DNA of 39,670 nucleotides from Streptomyces sp. ISL-43 (GCF_018614195.1 NZ_JAGGOT010000085.1:1-39670), one strand, 5' to 3'. Counted from the first letter of the stretch, positions 25,150-34,261 are shown. Notes: generated by a model from the letters alone, not told the origin. Numbers and translations are program-made.

Positions 25150-25839
25150 TCAGTTGCGGGCCTGGCGTACGTGGAGGGTGATTCGGGGTGGGTGGACCAG
25201 GGCGAGCTGGTCGCGCAGCTCGCGCAGAGCTGCGGTGAGTTCGGTCTTGACCTCGCCGGGGTCGCGGAAGCGGATGTCCGCGCGGGCCGTGATCCGGTGC
25301 CGGCGCACCCGGATCCTGGCCCGGCTGACGCCGGGGACGCGCAGGGCGGCATCCCTCAGCAGGAGGGCGGCGGCGTCGCGGTCCAGTACGGCCCGCACCG
25401 GGTTCTGCCCGCCGGGGGTGTTCAGTGGCAGCTGGTGGCGCAGGCCGGGGGTCAGAGCCCAGGTGACCAGGAACAGGCCGAGGGTGGCGGTGAGGGCGGC
25501 GCCGGTGAGCATCCAGACGTCGTCCAGGGGACGGGTGGCCAGTTCGTGGGCGAGGCCGGTTCGCCAGGCGGCGGCGTGGTGGCCGGCCCGCACCATGACG
25601 ATGTCGAACAGCAGGATTCCGGCGCCGGCCGCGATGGCGAGGGCGGTCAGCGCGGCGGGTATCCGGCGGGCGGACCACAGGCGGCGCGAGGGGCGTGCGC
25701 CATCGTCCGCTGTGCTGCTGTGCTGGGGCTGCGTGGCCTCTCGCGGTTGTTTGGCCAGCATCGCCACCGTCAGGGACGTCGCCGCCCGGATGGCGGCGGG
25801 CCGCCCCGTCTCAGCGGGAGGGTCTTGGTCCCGTGTCAT
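25150..25839 (-). CDS. DUF6286-domain membrane protein
   Basis: A 229-residue protein. The N-terminal ~60 residues are polar and Arg-rich, then come two membrane helices (IPAALTALAIAAGAGILLFD and MLTGAALTATLGLFLVTWAL). A cytoplasmic C-terminal domain follows with VRAVLDRDAAALLLRDAALR, VPGVSRARIRV and ITARADIRF. This is the DUF6286 layout, regularly encoded in actinobacterial Asp23 clusters; its C-terminal half looks like a divergent Asp23 fold. It lies 33 bp after the Asp23 gene and 45 bp before amaP. Probably an envelope-stress membrane component. Confidence 0.8.
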   Translation of the reverse strand: MTRDQDPPAETGRPAAIRAATSLTVAMLAKQPREATQPQHSSTADDGARPSRRLWSARRIPAALTALAIAAGAGILLFDIVMVRAGHHAAAWRTGLAHELATRPLDDVWMLTGAALTATLGLFLVTWALTPGLRHQLPLNTPGGQNPVRAVLDRDAAALLLRDAALRVPGVSRARIRVRRHRITARADIRFRDPGEVKTELTAALRELRDQLALVHPPRITLHVRQARN

Positions 25840-25872
25840 GCCGGCTCTCCTTCCGTGGCCTGCTGGCCTGGT

Positions 25873-26274
25873 TCAGTGCACCCGTCTGTGCTCCAGGCCG
25901 CTGGAGGGAACCAGGTGCTGGATGGTCAAGGTGACCTCGGTGACGCGCAGGCCCGTCAGCTGGGCCACCCGCTCGCCGACATGGTTTTGCACCAGACGGG
26001 AGGCTTCAGCGATGTCGACCGGGTAGGGCAAGTCCAGGGACAGTTGCAGCCGGGCCGCTCCGCTGCTGACCGCGACCGTGGCGCGGGGCGGGGCGAGCCC
26101 CAGACGTGCGGGGGCCGTGCCCGTCCGGCCCGTCAGCGCCTCCCTTGCCGCGCGCGCCGCGATGCGGGCAACCACCTTGTCGGGGATCACGGTCGCGCCG
26201 CGCTCGGCAGCCGGTACAGGGAGCCGGGCTGCGTGTGCCGGTGTGTCGAGCGGAGGGACGGGCTGTGTGGTCAC
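25873..26274 (-). CDS. Asp23/Gls24-family envelope stress protein (second of operon)
   Basis: A 133-residue protein with the family core VIPDKVVARIAARAAREAL, LQLSLDLPYPVDIAEASRLVQ and VGERVAQLTGLRVTEVTLTI. Asp23 proteins are abundant, membrane-tethered cytoplasmic proteins linked to cell-envelope stress. Its start overlaps the stop of the preceding small membrane protein by four bases, showing tight coupling. Confidence 0.85.
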   Translation of the reverse strand: MTTQPVPPLDTPAHAARLPVPAAERGATVIPDKVVARIAARAAREALTGRTGTAPARLGLAPPRATVAVSSGAARLQLSLDLPYPVDIAEASRLVQNHVGERVAQLTGLRVTEVTLTIQHLVPSSGLEHRRVH

Positions 26275-26459
26275 CGCCGCTCCCGGGGCCGGACGAAGTC
26301 GGATACGTCCAGGTCACCGTCCAGGACGCGGCCGACGACCATGCCTATCGCGCCCAGGGCCGCCACGAGGAGGAAGGCCCAGAAACCGCCGAAGTAGGCG
26401 GCGAAACCCAGGGCCATACCTGCCAGCAGGCCCACCGTCGCTCTGCTCATCGCACTCAC
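26271..26459 (-). CDS. Small membrane protein of the Asp23 operon (DUF2273-like)
   Basis: A 62-residue protein with two hydrophobic helices (TVGLLAGMALGFAAYFGGFW and AFLLVAALGAIGMVVGRVL) and a charged tail DLDVSDFVRPRERR. Short two-helix proteins of this kind regularly sit between asp23-type genes and probably help tether them to the membrane. Coupled to the next gene by a four-base overlap. Confidence 0.75.
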   Translation of the reverse strand: MSAMSRATVGLLAGMALGFAAYFGGFWAFLLVAALGAIGMVVGRVLDGDLDVSDFVRPRERR

Positions 26460-26514
26460 CCGAATCTCATGCCGATCGGCTTCTCCCGGCCCGCTGCAAA
26501 CCGCGGCAGGATGT

Positions 26515-27000
26515 TCACTTCACACGGTCCTCGGTGTCCTGCCGTTCTTCCTCCTCGTCGGGCAGGTGAACATCGTCGACGGCGATGTTCACCTCGACGA
26601 CCTCCAGGCCCGTCATGCGTTCCAGGGCCGTGATGACGTTGGTGCGGACGTCGCCGGCGACCTGCACGATGGAGACGCCGTACTCGACGACCAGGTCGAG
26701 GTCCACGGCCGTCTGCCGCTCGCCCACCTCGACCTTCACCCCGCGCGTCACGCTGGGGCGTCCGCCGGGGACCCGGTCGCGGACGGCCCCGAAGGTCCGG
26801 GCCATCCCGGCGCCGAGGCTGTGGATGCCCGGCACCTCGCGGGCGGCCATCCCCGCGATCTTCTCCACCACGCTGTCGGCGATCGTGGTCCGCCCACGCG
26901 TCTCGGGCGCAGCCCCGGCGCCACTGCGGCCCTGCAGAGTCTTGCCTGCGGCGCCGGGACGGCTCTCACCTGCGGTAGGGCGGCTGAGTGTGTCTGACAT
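26515..27000 (-). CDS. Asp23/Gls24-family envelope stress protein (first of operon)
   Basis: A 161-residue protein. A ~40-residue disordered head (PTAGESRPGAAGKTLQGRSG) precedes the Asp23 core: TTIADSVVEKIAGMAAREVP, VKVEVGERQTAVDLDLVVEY, VRTNVITALERMTGLEVVEV and NIAVDDVHLP. The acidic tail is EEEERQDTEDRVK. ATG 27000 follows GGGAGG. First gene of the minus-strand operon, divergent from an ECF sigma gene whose product is the likely activator. Confidence 0.9.
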   Translation of the reverse strand: MSDTLSRPTAGESRPGAAGKTLQGRSGAGAAPETRGRTTIADSVVEKIAGMAAREVPGIHSLGAGMARTFGAVRDRVPGGRPSVTRGVKVEVGERQTAVDLDLVVEYGVSIVQVAGDVRTNVITALERMTGLEVVEVNIAVDDVHLPDEEEERQDTEDRVK

Positions 27001-27117
27001 GAGGACCTCCCGAGGATGCCCATGCGGGCGCCGGTGCGGTGCCCGTCGAAGGATTAGACACAGCGCGGCCGCATTCCTCACACCGTCCCCGTGAGGGACA
27101 CCACATAGAATGTTGGG
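27001..27117. promoter_or_regulatory. Divergent promoter region of Asp23 operon and sigma operon
   Basis: 117 bp separate the Asp23 ATG from the sigma-factor GTG. Both promoters must lie here. No convincing ECF-type -35/-10 pair was picked out by eye. Confidence 0.45.
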
Positions 27118-27822
27118 GTGTGCGCGGACGCCGATGCGACGGGTTCCCCGGCAGGAAGCGAGAAGTGGATGCGCGACCGGACCGGGCCCTCGCCCCCGCC
27201 GCCTGCGGACCGCCCGCACGAGTCTGCTCCGCCGGCGGTCACCGATGTGCCGGCCAGCCGGGAAACCAGCATGGACGACAGGCTGCTGGACGACAGGCTG
27301 CTGGCCGTACGGGCCTCCGAAGGGGATGACGACGCCTTCGCCGTCCTGGTCCGCCGGCACACCAGCCCTCTGCTCGCCCTCGCCCACCACCTCCTCGGCA
27401 ACTGGCCCGATGCCGAGGACGCCGTCCAGGACGCCTTCCTCAGCGCCTGGCGACGACTGCCGCAGTTCCGCCACGGCGCCTCGTTCGGCACGTGGATGTA
27501 CCGCATCGTCACCAACCGCTGCCTCAACATCCTGCGCCGCCGACCCCGTACTCTCCCCCTCGACACCGTCGCCGAGCCCGCCGCCCGCGATCCCGGCAGC
27601 TCACCACCGCGCGTGGCCGAGACGGACGCGGCCACCGCCGCACTGGCCAAGGCACTTCACGAACTCAACCCCGAGCAGCAAGTCTGCTGGATCCTGCGGG
27701 AACTGCACGGCCTGCACTACGAGGAGATCGCACACGTGACCGGGGCAAGCGAACAGACGGTGCGCGGCAGACTCTTTCGCGCACGGCACGCTCTGCAGGA
27801 GGCGATGCGACCATGGCGCTAG
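27118..27822 (+). CDS. ECF-family RNA polymerase sigma factor
   Basis: A 234-residue protein. After a Pro-rich, weakly conserved N-terminus (1-50), region 2 reads DDDAFAVLVRRHTSPLLALA, LLGNWPDAEDAVQDAFLSAW and FGTWMYRIVTNRCLNILRRR. Region 4 reads HELNPEQQVCWILRELHGLH, YEEIAHVTGASEQTVRGRLF and RARHALQEAM. GTG 27118 opens the longest frame, but ATG 27271 (MDDRLL) just before region 2 is the more usual length. The next gene overlaps by 10 bases and encodes a protein with an anti-sigma zinc motif. It likely directs transcription of the divergent Asp23 operon. Confidence 0.9.
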   Translation: MCADADATGSPAGSEKWMRDRTGPSPPPPADRPHESAPPAVTDVPASRETSMDDRLLDDRLLAVRASEGDDDAFAVLVRRHTSPLLALAHHLLGNWPDAEDAVQDAFLSAWRRLPQFRHGASFGTWMYRIVTNRCLNILRRRPRTLPLDTVAEPAARDPGSSPPRVAETDAATAALAKALHELNPEQQVCWILRELHGLHYEEIAHVTGASEQTVRGRLFRARHALQEAMRPWR

Positions 27823-28490
27823 ACGACCCGCGCCCCGACGCCAGCGGCGAGCCGCCGGCCGAAAGGGTCGAGCCGATCCGCACGGAGCCGTTGCCCGAAG
27901 CAGAACTGCTCGCCGGCGACGAGCTGCTGCCTTGCGGACGGCCACTCAGCCGCGCCTGGGAGCAGGCACGCGACGCCGACGAAACTCCAGACCCGCACGC
28001 CGCGCACTGCCCGCACTGCCGGCAGGCCGTCGAAGGGCTGGCCGCCCTGGATGAGGCCACCCGCGCCCTGCGTGCCACGGAACGCCCCAGCGGGCGCAGC
28101 CTCGCCGACCGGGTCATCAACGCGGTCCGGGCCGAGGTGCGAATCGGCGTGATGCTGCCGCTGGACGACCCCGCCCGCGACCTGCAGATCGCCGAGAGCG
28201 CCGCCGCGAAAGTACTGCGGCGCGCTGCCGACACCGTCCCCGGTGCGCGCGCTGCCAGTTGCCGCCTCACACCCACCGGCAACACCACCGCCGTCCACGT
28301 CGCCATGACCCTGGCCACCACCCTCGACCAACCGCTACCCGACCGGGCCGCCCGGGTACGCCGAGCCGTCCTTTACGCCGCACACCGCGAACTGGGCCTG
28401 GCCGTCACCGACGTCGACCTAGAGATCAACGCCGTCCTGGACCCCCTCGACACCACCGGCGGCGAGCTGGGCGAGCGGAGCGAACAGTGA
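27813..28490 (+). CDS. Anti-sigma-like zinc-motif protein fused to an Asp23-type domain
   Basis: A 225-residue protein. The N-terminal ~100 residues carry HAAHCPHC (residues about 63-70), an H-x3-C-x2-C zinc-binding anti-sigma motif, followed by helix QAVEGLAALDEATRALRA. Residues about 95-215 look like an Asp23 fold: RSLADRVINAVRAEVRIG, IAESAAAKVLRRAADTVP, VHVAMTLATTLDQPLPD and LGLAVTDVDLEINAVL. It overlaps the sigma gene by 10 bases, as anti-sigma genes do. The architecture suggests that the Asp23 part senses envelope state and the zinc motif releases sigma. That function is inferred; no membrane helix is present. Confidence 0.75.
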   Translation: MALDDPRPDASGEPPAERVEPIRTEPLPEAELLAGDELLPCGRPLSRAWEQARDADETPDPHAAHCPHCRQAVEGLAALDEATRALRATERPSGRSLADRVINAVRAEVRIGVMLPLDDPARDLQIAESAAAKVLRRAADTVPGARAASCRLTPTGNTTAVHVAMTLATTLDQPLPDRAARVRRAVLYAAHRELGLAVTDVDLEINAVLDPLDTTGGELGERSEQ

Positions 28491-28849
28491 TGACCCCCGC
28501 AAAAGACCGGGACATCCACCAGGCCGCCGCCCGGGCAGCCCTCGACGTTCCCGGCGTGGCCGCACTCCAGCCCGGCCTCGCCGACCGCCTGGCCGGCGCG
28601 GCCTCCCGCGCACGCCACGCCACGGGCGGAGCCGGCACACTTCCCACCGAGGCGGGCATTCGGACCGAACGGACATCCGAAGGCTGCTGGCACGTAGAAG
28701 TACGCTGCGTCGTACACGAAGACCACCGCGTCCTGGACGTCGCCCAGCAAGTACGCGAACACGTCCGCGCCGCCGTCACTACCCTCCTTGGTCAGCACGG
28801 CACGCCCGCACCAGTTGCCGTCCTCGTAACGGTCATCCGAACCGAGTGA
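28490..28849 (+). CDS. Asp23/Gls24-like protein (third)
   Basis: A 119-residue protein. Its start overlaps the preceding stop by one base (TGATG). It has a short Asp23 pattern: DIHQAAARAALDVPGVAAL, CWHVEVRCVVHEDHRVLDV, AQQVREHVRAAVTTLLG and VAVLVTVIRTE. It probably pairs with the other Asp23 proteins. Last gene of the sigma operon; the element boundary region begins just after it. Confidence 0.75.
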   Translation: MTPAKDRDIHQAAARAALDVPGVAALQPGLADRLAGAASRARHATGGAGTLPTEAGIRTERTSEGCWHVEVRCVVHEDHRVLDVAQQVREHVRAAVTTLLGQHGTPAPVAVLVTVIRTE

Positions 28850-28859
28850 CCAAAACACC

Positions 28860-29208
28860 GCATGACCCTCCGCCGGATTCGTTCACCGTCGAGCCCGGCG
28901 ACAGCGACATGGAAGGCGGGACAAAGCGGTGGCCCCCGACATGGGGCGGTTTCTAAGGGCCGTCGCTGTGTCGGCCCTGCCCGCCCCGGGGATGCTTCAG
29001 GGGTGGCGCCTCACCATGTGCTCCCCGGCCGCCGTCTCACTTACGGCGCCCTGCCGGGCAGCTCCCCAGCTCACCCGCACGAGTGAGCTGGCCCCCGCTT
29101 CCATCGAGCGTGACCCTTTCGGCCATACGCGTTATCGGCCATGCTGGTGGGCTCTCGTATTCAACTGTCACCAGCTCCCGCCGGCGGCAGCCGGGAAGCC
29201 CCTGGTAT
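28860..29208. other. Gene-free boundary region before the truncated STAND copy
   Basis: About 350 bp with no recognised gene. A 9-bp stem (CCAGCTCAC / GTGAGCTGG, 29066-29074 and 29083-29091) with an eight-base loop lies in the middle. A minus-strand fragment reading VTVEYESPPAWPITRMAERV may be an IS relic. Something here replaced the first ~795 codons of the STAND gene. Confidence 0.45.
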
Positions 29209-31817
29209 GCGGATTCCTGGCGCCTGCGGTCGAGTCGGAGCATGCCGCTCTGTCGATGGCACGCACCCACCCAGGGCTGCTGCTCTTGCTTACCGAGGCG
29301 TACTACATCGAGAAGCCCCGCACTGATGACCCCTGGTATTCCAACCCCGATCCCTTGGACGAGGGCGTGCGCGGGCATACCAGGACTCTCGGCGTCTTCG
29401 GCCCGATGGCTGCCTGGGACTTCGGGCCGTTCTCCTGGCTCCTCAGAGCCAAGCCGATCGAGACCCTCCAAATGATTCACCGCCTACTCGACCACGCTGC
29501 CTCGACGCGGGTCGGGCGACGGGGGAAATCCTCATCCTTCGACGCCTACCCAGACGAGCCATTTCGAGGGGTGGAATTCGATCTTCCCGGCGGCGGTCGT
29601 CAACAGTACATCGGTGATGAGCATGTGTGGTCATGGTACCGAGGCACCAGCGTCGGCCCATACCCGTGCATGAGTGCGCTACTCTCCGTCGAGCTATTCG
29701 CCGACCACCTCGTCGACACGCTTGGTTTACCCATGAGTGAGGTCACCGAACTACTGATGCGGGGTTGTCGAAACCTGGCCATGCCCGGCCTCATCGTTGG
29801 CATGCTGGTGCGTCACCCGGATTCTGCCGGCACGGAACTCGGCCGTTGGCTGGCCCAACCAGAAATCTGGCATCTGGAATCCATTCGCGCTGCGGCTGAG
29901 TTCAATCCTCACGTTCAGGGAGCTGACTCAGCCGACACCGTTGGCCGCGATAGGCGACGTCTCACCTTCCTTCAGGTCGCTGAACAGACCACCGGCACAG
30001 CCCTTCTGACTGGAAACCTGGACCGCCTTACGGTCCTTCACAAGGTGGGAGACGAACTGCTGCGCCGCAGCAGTGACACCGTGTTCGGCAGCCGGGCCAC
30101 CAGCGGCACTCTTTCGATGATCAAGGGGTGGGCAAGTCGGCTTTACGCACAGAACTATCACTTGGTCGAACTGGACGACGGCCGCACTGGCGTCCTGTAC
30201 GTACCGCCCCCAGACGTCGTCACTGGGCTTGCTCCAGAAAATGCGGAACACGCACGGAACCAGCAGGCGATCCGGCTTCTCATGACGTATGCCAAAAACG
30301 AAGACAGGTCCGCCCCTCTCGAGACCCTCACCGCAGATCTGGACCTGGCCCGAGCCCTTGCTGCCGATCCGCCCGAGCAAGTATTGCCCCAGCCTATGGA
30401 TCCCATGGCAGCGACCGCTGCGGCGGCCATGGTCGCCTACGCTAACGGCTTCATCGGCATCACCAAGGACGACATCGACTGGGCGGCTAACCTCCTGCTC
30501 GACATCGCGCTGTATCCACATGTGGACGAGTACGCCGTGATGTCGAGTCTGCACTCCATGGGCGCCGACCGCTCAGCCGCCATTGGTGTGCCACTTCTGC
30601 TACTGGAAACCTTCGATGCGGCACCCTTCGACCGCGAAAGCATCCAGCAGGCCCTGTTCCGCCTCTCGACCAGTCTGTTCGACGAAGTACGCTGCGCACT
30701 GCCCTTGGGCCTGGCCCGTGTCTGGTCGGCCCCTTGCGACGCCAATCCGGAGCCTGGTACAAGCCGATCGGCTCTGGCTCGCGCCTGGTCGGCTCTCCGC
30801 AGTACCGGTCCCAAACAAAACAGGTGCCGACACGAGATCGCCTGGACAGCAGTCGAGGCAAGTCTCAGAGACTGCCGGCTGGGGCCGTGGAACAAGCAAC
30901 TGCAACGACGCCCCATCGAACCACTCAGCGGCCCACCTGCGAAGGCCCTCCGCGAGGTCGGGGCTGACCAGCTGCTGGTAAACCGGCTGACTGCGCCAAT
31001 CATGGCAGCAACTGACGCCGCACATTCGGAAAGCTGTGTCGCCTCCCGTGCACGGCACCTTCTCGACACACTATGGGAAGCCCATCGCAAAGGTGCAGCC
31101 CACTGGGCCATGAAGGGGTACAGCCAGGCTACCTTCCGAGAATGCCATCGCCGTGTCATCCGCGTATTGATGGATACTGCAGCCGAAGGTAACTCCTCCC
31201 CCCTGAAAGGCCACCTTCGAGAATTCGCGTCCAACGCACCGGCACTGGCTCAGCTCCTTCACAACCTGTCATTGCTGTGCACTTACGACGCAGAGCTACG
31301 TCGCGCCCTGCCTAACGTATGGCCCACTGTCATGCAGACCGTATTGGATGCGATCGAATCCGGCGCCGACCCGCGCAAGCACCCATATCAAGGCAAGAAG
31401 GCAGTAGCCGCCCTTATCCCACATCCCACACCTGATATGGCAGACACAGACCCCTCGGTCTCCTTGAACACAGCCAGAGGCGCGTGGATTAACCCCGAGA
31501 CCCTGGGGCCACTCATCGCACGTTGGATGAATGTCGCGCACACTACTCCCGAGTCAGTCGACGCCCTCATCGGCTTGATCGAGACTGCACCCCGATCCTG
31601 GCAAGCGACCACCGGACTGCAGTGGGTCAACGATCTGGTCAGCGACCGATACAAAGCCGTCGCTTCACGGTCCTGGAGACTCCCAGGATGGCTGGAAATC
31701 CTGCGTGCCTCATCGGAGCTGCAACCATCGGGTAGGGCTTTGATCCAGCGCCTAATCGACGGACTAGTCACCAACGGTGACACCCGCGCGGTGAAACTCC
31801 AGCGCCTGGACGAATGA
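29209..31817 (+). pseudogene. 5'-truncated copy of the trypsin-STAND protein (C-terminal ~867 residues)
   Basis: From GFLAPAVESEHAALSMARTH to VKLQRLDE this frame matches residues ~795-1662 of the protein at 753-5741 almost throughout. It has scattered replacements (for example LAQPEIWHLESIRAAAEF for LAQPGIWHLESIRAVAEL). The protease, NTPase and first part of the helical region are missing. The frame is open over ~867 codons despite many base differences, so the copy diverged under selection before it was truncated. It continues 93 codons upstream (an ATG at 28929) through unrelated DNA, so a fusion protein is possible but unlikely. It converges on an integrase gene as in copy 1. Its C-terminal region is the presumed sensor. 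Confidence 0.8.
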
Positions 31818-32167
31818 CATACCGAATGATGTAGCCCTTCCCACCAAACGGCCCAGGTAACCGTGTTCTCCAGAACGCCGAGGAGTCGGCATCTTTCGTA
31901 TACTCGTGCAGCAATCGCTCGATGCGCTGGTTGGCGATCGATTGACGGCCGTACAAGCACTTGGCATAGCGGGTCAGGAGCACCTCGACGCTGTCGCCGG
32001 CGCGGTTGGCGACCTCGGTCGGGTCGACTCCAGCGTTCAGCCAGGTGGACAGGGCGGAGTGGCGAAGGTCGTAGGGGCGGGCCGCGAGGGGTGAGCCCAC
32101 AAGTTCAGGCGGTAGGGCTAGCTCGCGGGCTTCGTGCCAGGCCCGGTCGTAGGTGCTGGAGGCGACG
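29209..32167 (+). repeat. Segmental repeat, copy 2
   Basis: Counterpart of 3133-6090 in the same orientation: STAND C-terminus, intergenic gap and integrase C-terminus. Here the integrase continues past 32167 into its N-terminal part, so this is the less rearranged version of the element end. Confidence 0.9.
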
Positions 32168-33262
32168 ATGCCACCGCGTTCGTTGAAGAACAGCCGCCCG
32201 TCGCCCGCGGTGCCGAACGTATCGATGTGTTCCCGCCACAGAGCACCAACTGCGGCGGTAGCGGCACCAGACGCGTGTCTCCGGCTGGCCGGTTCTTCAA
32301 TCCGCGCTCGTCGTGAACTCGTCCGGTGTCAGTCCACCTTGTGCCCGCCTGCGGCAGGGTGCGGTGCAGCGTCACCTGACCCCAGCCCTCAGCAGGCAGG
32401 GCACAGTCAGGCAGGGCCACCGCAACCGCTTCAGCGGGGCGTAGTACATGCTGGCGAACAAGCCAGCCAGCCGTCGCCCGCGTGCCCGCTTGTAGCCGCC
32501 CACGTAGGAGACGGCACAGAGCAGGGAGCGGGCCTGAGTGGGGTTGGCGACGACCCGCGGATCGACCTGCTGAACCGTCTCGGCCACGTGCCAATTGATG
32601 GGAGCGAGCGGGTCGCTGCGGAGCTTGCCTTGCTCGATCGCGTAGCGCACGGCGTTGACGAGGATCTTATGCTTGTGTCGCTGCGTTTCGGCGGCTGCCA
32701 CTGTGCCGTCCCTCTTGAGGCGCAGGGATTCCAGCACAGCTCTCATCACGGCCGGATCCAGCAAATCCACTAGCGGGCGTGAAGCACCTTCTACCCAACG
32801 CAAGGCCAGGCGGGCGTCGGCTGGCATCCCACGAGGCTTCGACCTGGGCACGACGAACGCGCAGTCCCGTAGAGCTCGCCGCAGCAACTGGTCATCCGGG
32901 CGTCCCCCGATGTCGCGGAGCATCGCCTGCGTGATCGCGCACAGCGCGTCGTTGGTCTCGTCCCGAGTCTTCGCCGCGATCAGTGGCCAGCGCATGTCAA
33001 GGTATTCGAGCGCGAAGGTGTACCAACTCAGGGTCGTTGCGCGTCTGCGGGGCGAGCCATGCGTTCTGCTCGAAGGGGCCTGTTCCTCGCCGCCGAGTTC
33101 CCGGAGTGCTGCGATCAGAGCGGAGCTCACATGGTCAGCCAGTGACCGGGCAGCCACCGCTCGAGGTGCATGCAGGGCCATGCCAGGCGGCCGCGCGGTC
33201 ACAGCCGTCCCGGTGCGGTACCTCCTCGGAACGCCATGTATCTAACGTGGCGCATTCCTCAT
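31768..33262 (-). pseudogene. Tyrosine integrase with several lesions
   Basis: The minus strand carries all of the integrase in pieces. ATG 33262 is followed by a TAG at codon 7; a GTG at 33202 (MTARPPGMALHAP) could restart. The frame is then good through LEYLDMRWPLIAAKTRDE to LFASMYYA (~32440). There a 10-base deletion shifts it relative to the copy at 15.4 kb. A second shift (one base lost after PPQLV, ~32250) leads to the catalytic end VGSPLAARPYDLRHSALSTW, AGDSVEVLL and RYAKCLYGRQ. The normal TAG stop is changed to TGG, so the frame runs on to 31768. Inactive. The neighbouring toxin-antitoxin pair is intact. Confidence 0.85.
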
Positions 33263-33356
33263 GCCGTCCACCACCCTTCTGAGCAGGTGAACGCGTCGAG
33301 CTCTCGCGACCATGTCACAGCGCCTCGGGAACCCAGGCGAGCCGGGAGGATGAGGA

Positions 33357-33370
33357 GTAGGATAGATAGC
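33357..33370 (+). promoter_or_regulatory. TAGGAT box before the antitoxin
   Basis: TAGGAT at 33358-33363, seven bases before the ATG, is conserved in place with the homologue before the antitoxin at 7957. It fits a -10 element with a leaderless start, or an autorepressor site. Confidence 0.4.
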
Positions 33371-33634
33371 ATGAGCGAGCCTACCGGGAAGTACTCGATC
33401 ACCATGCCGCGCGACATCGCGGAGGCTGCCCGTGCCCGCAGCGGGCACTCCGGGCTGTCTGCTTATGTCGCCGCCGCCGTCGCCCGCCAGATCGAACGCG
33501 ACAACCTCAACGAGGTCATCCAGGTTGCCGAAGCCGAACACGGGCCCATCACCGACGAAGAACTCCAGGCCCTGCGGGACCAGCTCCACCAGGCCCGGCA
33601 TCAGCAGACTCACAGCGGGGCGGATGCGGCGTGA
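33371..33634 (+). CDS. Antitoxin of PIN toxin pair (ribbon-helix-helix-like), second copy
   Basis: An 87-residue protein, MSEPTGKYSITMPRDIAEAA, near-identical in layout to the antitoxin at 7694-7957. Strand YSITMPRD and helices IAEAARARSG / LSAYVAAAVARQIERDN look like a ribbon-helix-helix DNA-binding unit; the Glu-rich tail (TDEELQALRDQLHQ) should bind the toxin. It is divergent from the integrase relic. Confidence 0.8.
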   Translation: MSEPTGKYSITMPRDIAEAARARSGHSGLSAYVAAAVARQIERDNLNEVIQVAEAEHGPITDEELQALRDQLHQARHQQTHSGADAA

Positions 33635-34044
33635 CACGCTCCCCCACCATCCCCGGCGGCACCCTCGTCCTCGACAGCGAGGGGCTGGCCAAGGCCGTCC
33701 TGCGCGACCGGACCGTCACTGCCTGGCTAGCACTCGCCCGGGCCGATGACCTACGGGTCATCACATCCGCGGCCACCCTTGTGGAAGTGGTGCACCCCAG
33801 AATCAACCGTCCGGCCCTGGAGTGGACCCTCTCCCGCCTCGTCGTCGAACCGGTCACCGAGCCGATCGCCCGCCACGCCGCGGCCCTCCTCGCCGACGCC
33901 GGCCTTCACGGCCACAAGTACGCCATCGACGCCATGCTCAGCGCTACCGCCCTCGACTCACCCGGCCCCGTCACCGTGCTCACCTCCGACCCGGAAGACC
34001 TCACCGCGCTGTGCGGCGGTCGGGTCACCGTCATCAAGATCTGA
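33631..34044 (+). CDS. PIN-domain toxin (VapC-like), second copy
   Basis: A 137-residue ribonuclease-type toxin with PIN acidic residues Asp15 (LVLDSEGL), Glu52 (TLVEVVHPR), Asp100 (KYAIDAML) and Asp120 (VLTSDPEDL). The GTG start overlaps the antitoxin stop by four bases. It differs from the copy at 7284-7697 by few residues (for example RDRTVTAW for RDPTVTGW). It ends ~115 bases before the tRNA-Arg attachment sequence, so it is the outermost gene of the element. Probably an addiction module holding the element in the chromosome. Confidence 0.85.
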   Translation: MTRSPTIPGGTLVLDSEGLAKAVLRDRTVTAWLALARADDLRVITSAATLVEVVHPRINRPALEWTLSRLVVEPVTEPIARHAAALLADAGLHGHKYAIDAMLSATALDSPGPVTVLTSDPEDLTALCGGRVTVIKI

Positions 34045-34158
34045 CACTTCACATTCCAGGACATCCAGCACATTTCCAAGTTGTGGGACATGCGCGGGAC
34101 GGCAAGCCTGACAACTCATCAGCTATGCGTCTGACATGGGCAAATACCCGGGTACTGT

Positions 34159-34204
34159 CCGGCCTCCGGAGCCGTGTGCGCAGGTTCGAATCCTGCCGGG
34201 GGCA
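34159..34204 (+). other. tRNA-Arg(CCG) 3' half: element end / attachment site
   Basis: The 46 bases equal the minus-strand remnant at 9910-9955: anticodon arm with CTCCGGA loop, T arm GCAGGTTCGAATCCTGC and acceptor GGGGGCA. No 5' half is present, and the upstream flank is element DNA shared with the other copy, so this is the element-distal att repeat. DNA to the right (a terminator, then the 34.3-39.4 kb operon) is presumably chromosome beyond the tRNA gene. Confidence 0.85.
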
Positions 34205-34222
34205 CTTCGCAGGAAGTGCCCA

Positions 34223-34261
34223 AAGACCCCGCCATCAGCGAGTTCGCTGAGACGGGGTCTT
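34223..34261 (+). terminator. Terminator after the tRNA-Arg remnant
   Basis: AAGACCCCG/CGGGGTCTT form the outer stem and TCAGCGA/TCGCTGA the inner stem. It is preceded by another small hairpin, GGCACTTC-gcag-GAAGTGCC (34201-34220), which overlaps the tRNA end. Confidence 0.8.

Noticed and set aside
24556..26397. 613-codon plus-strand frame opposite the AmaP operon
   Set aside because: Antisense shadow; the minus-strand genes have membrane helices, Asp23 cores and operon overlaps.
28929..29208. N-terminal 93 codons in frame with the truncated STAND copy
   Set aside because: No similarity to the full-length protein and no ribosome site; open by chance in GC-rich DNA.
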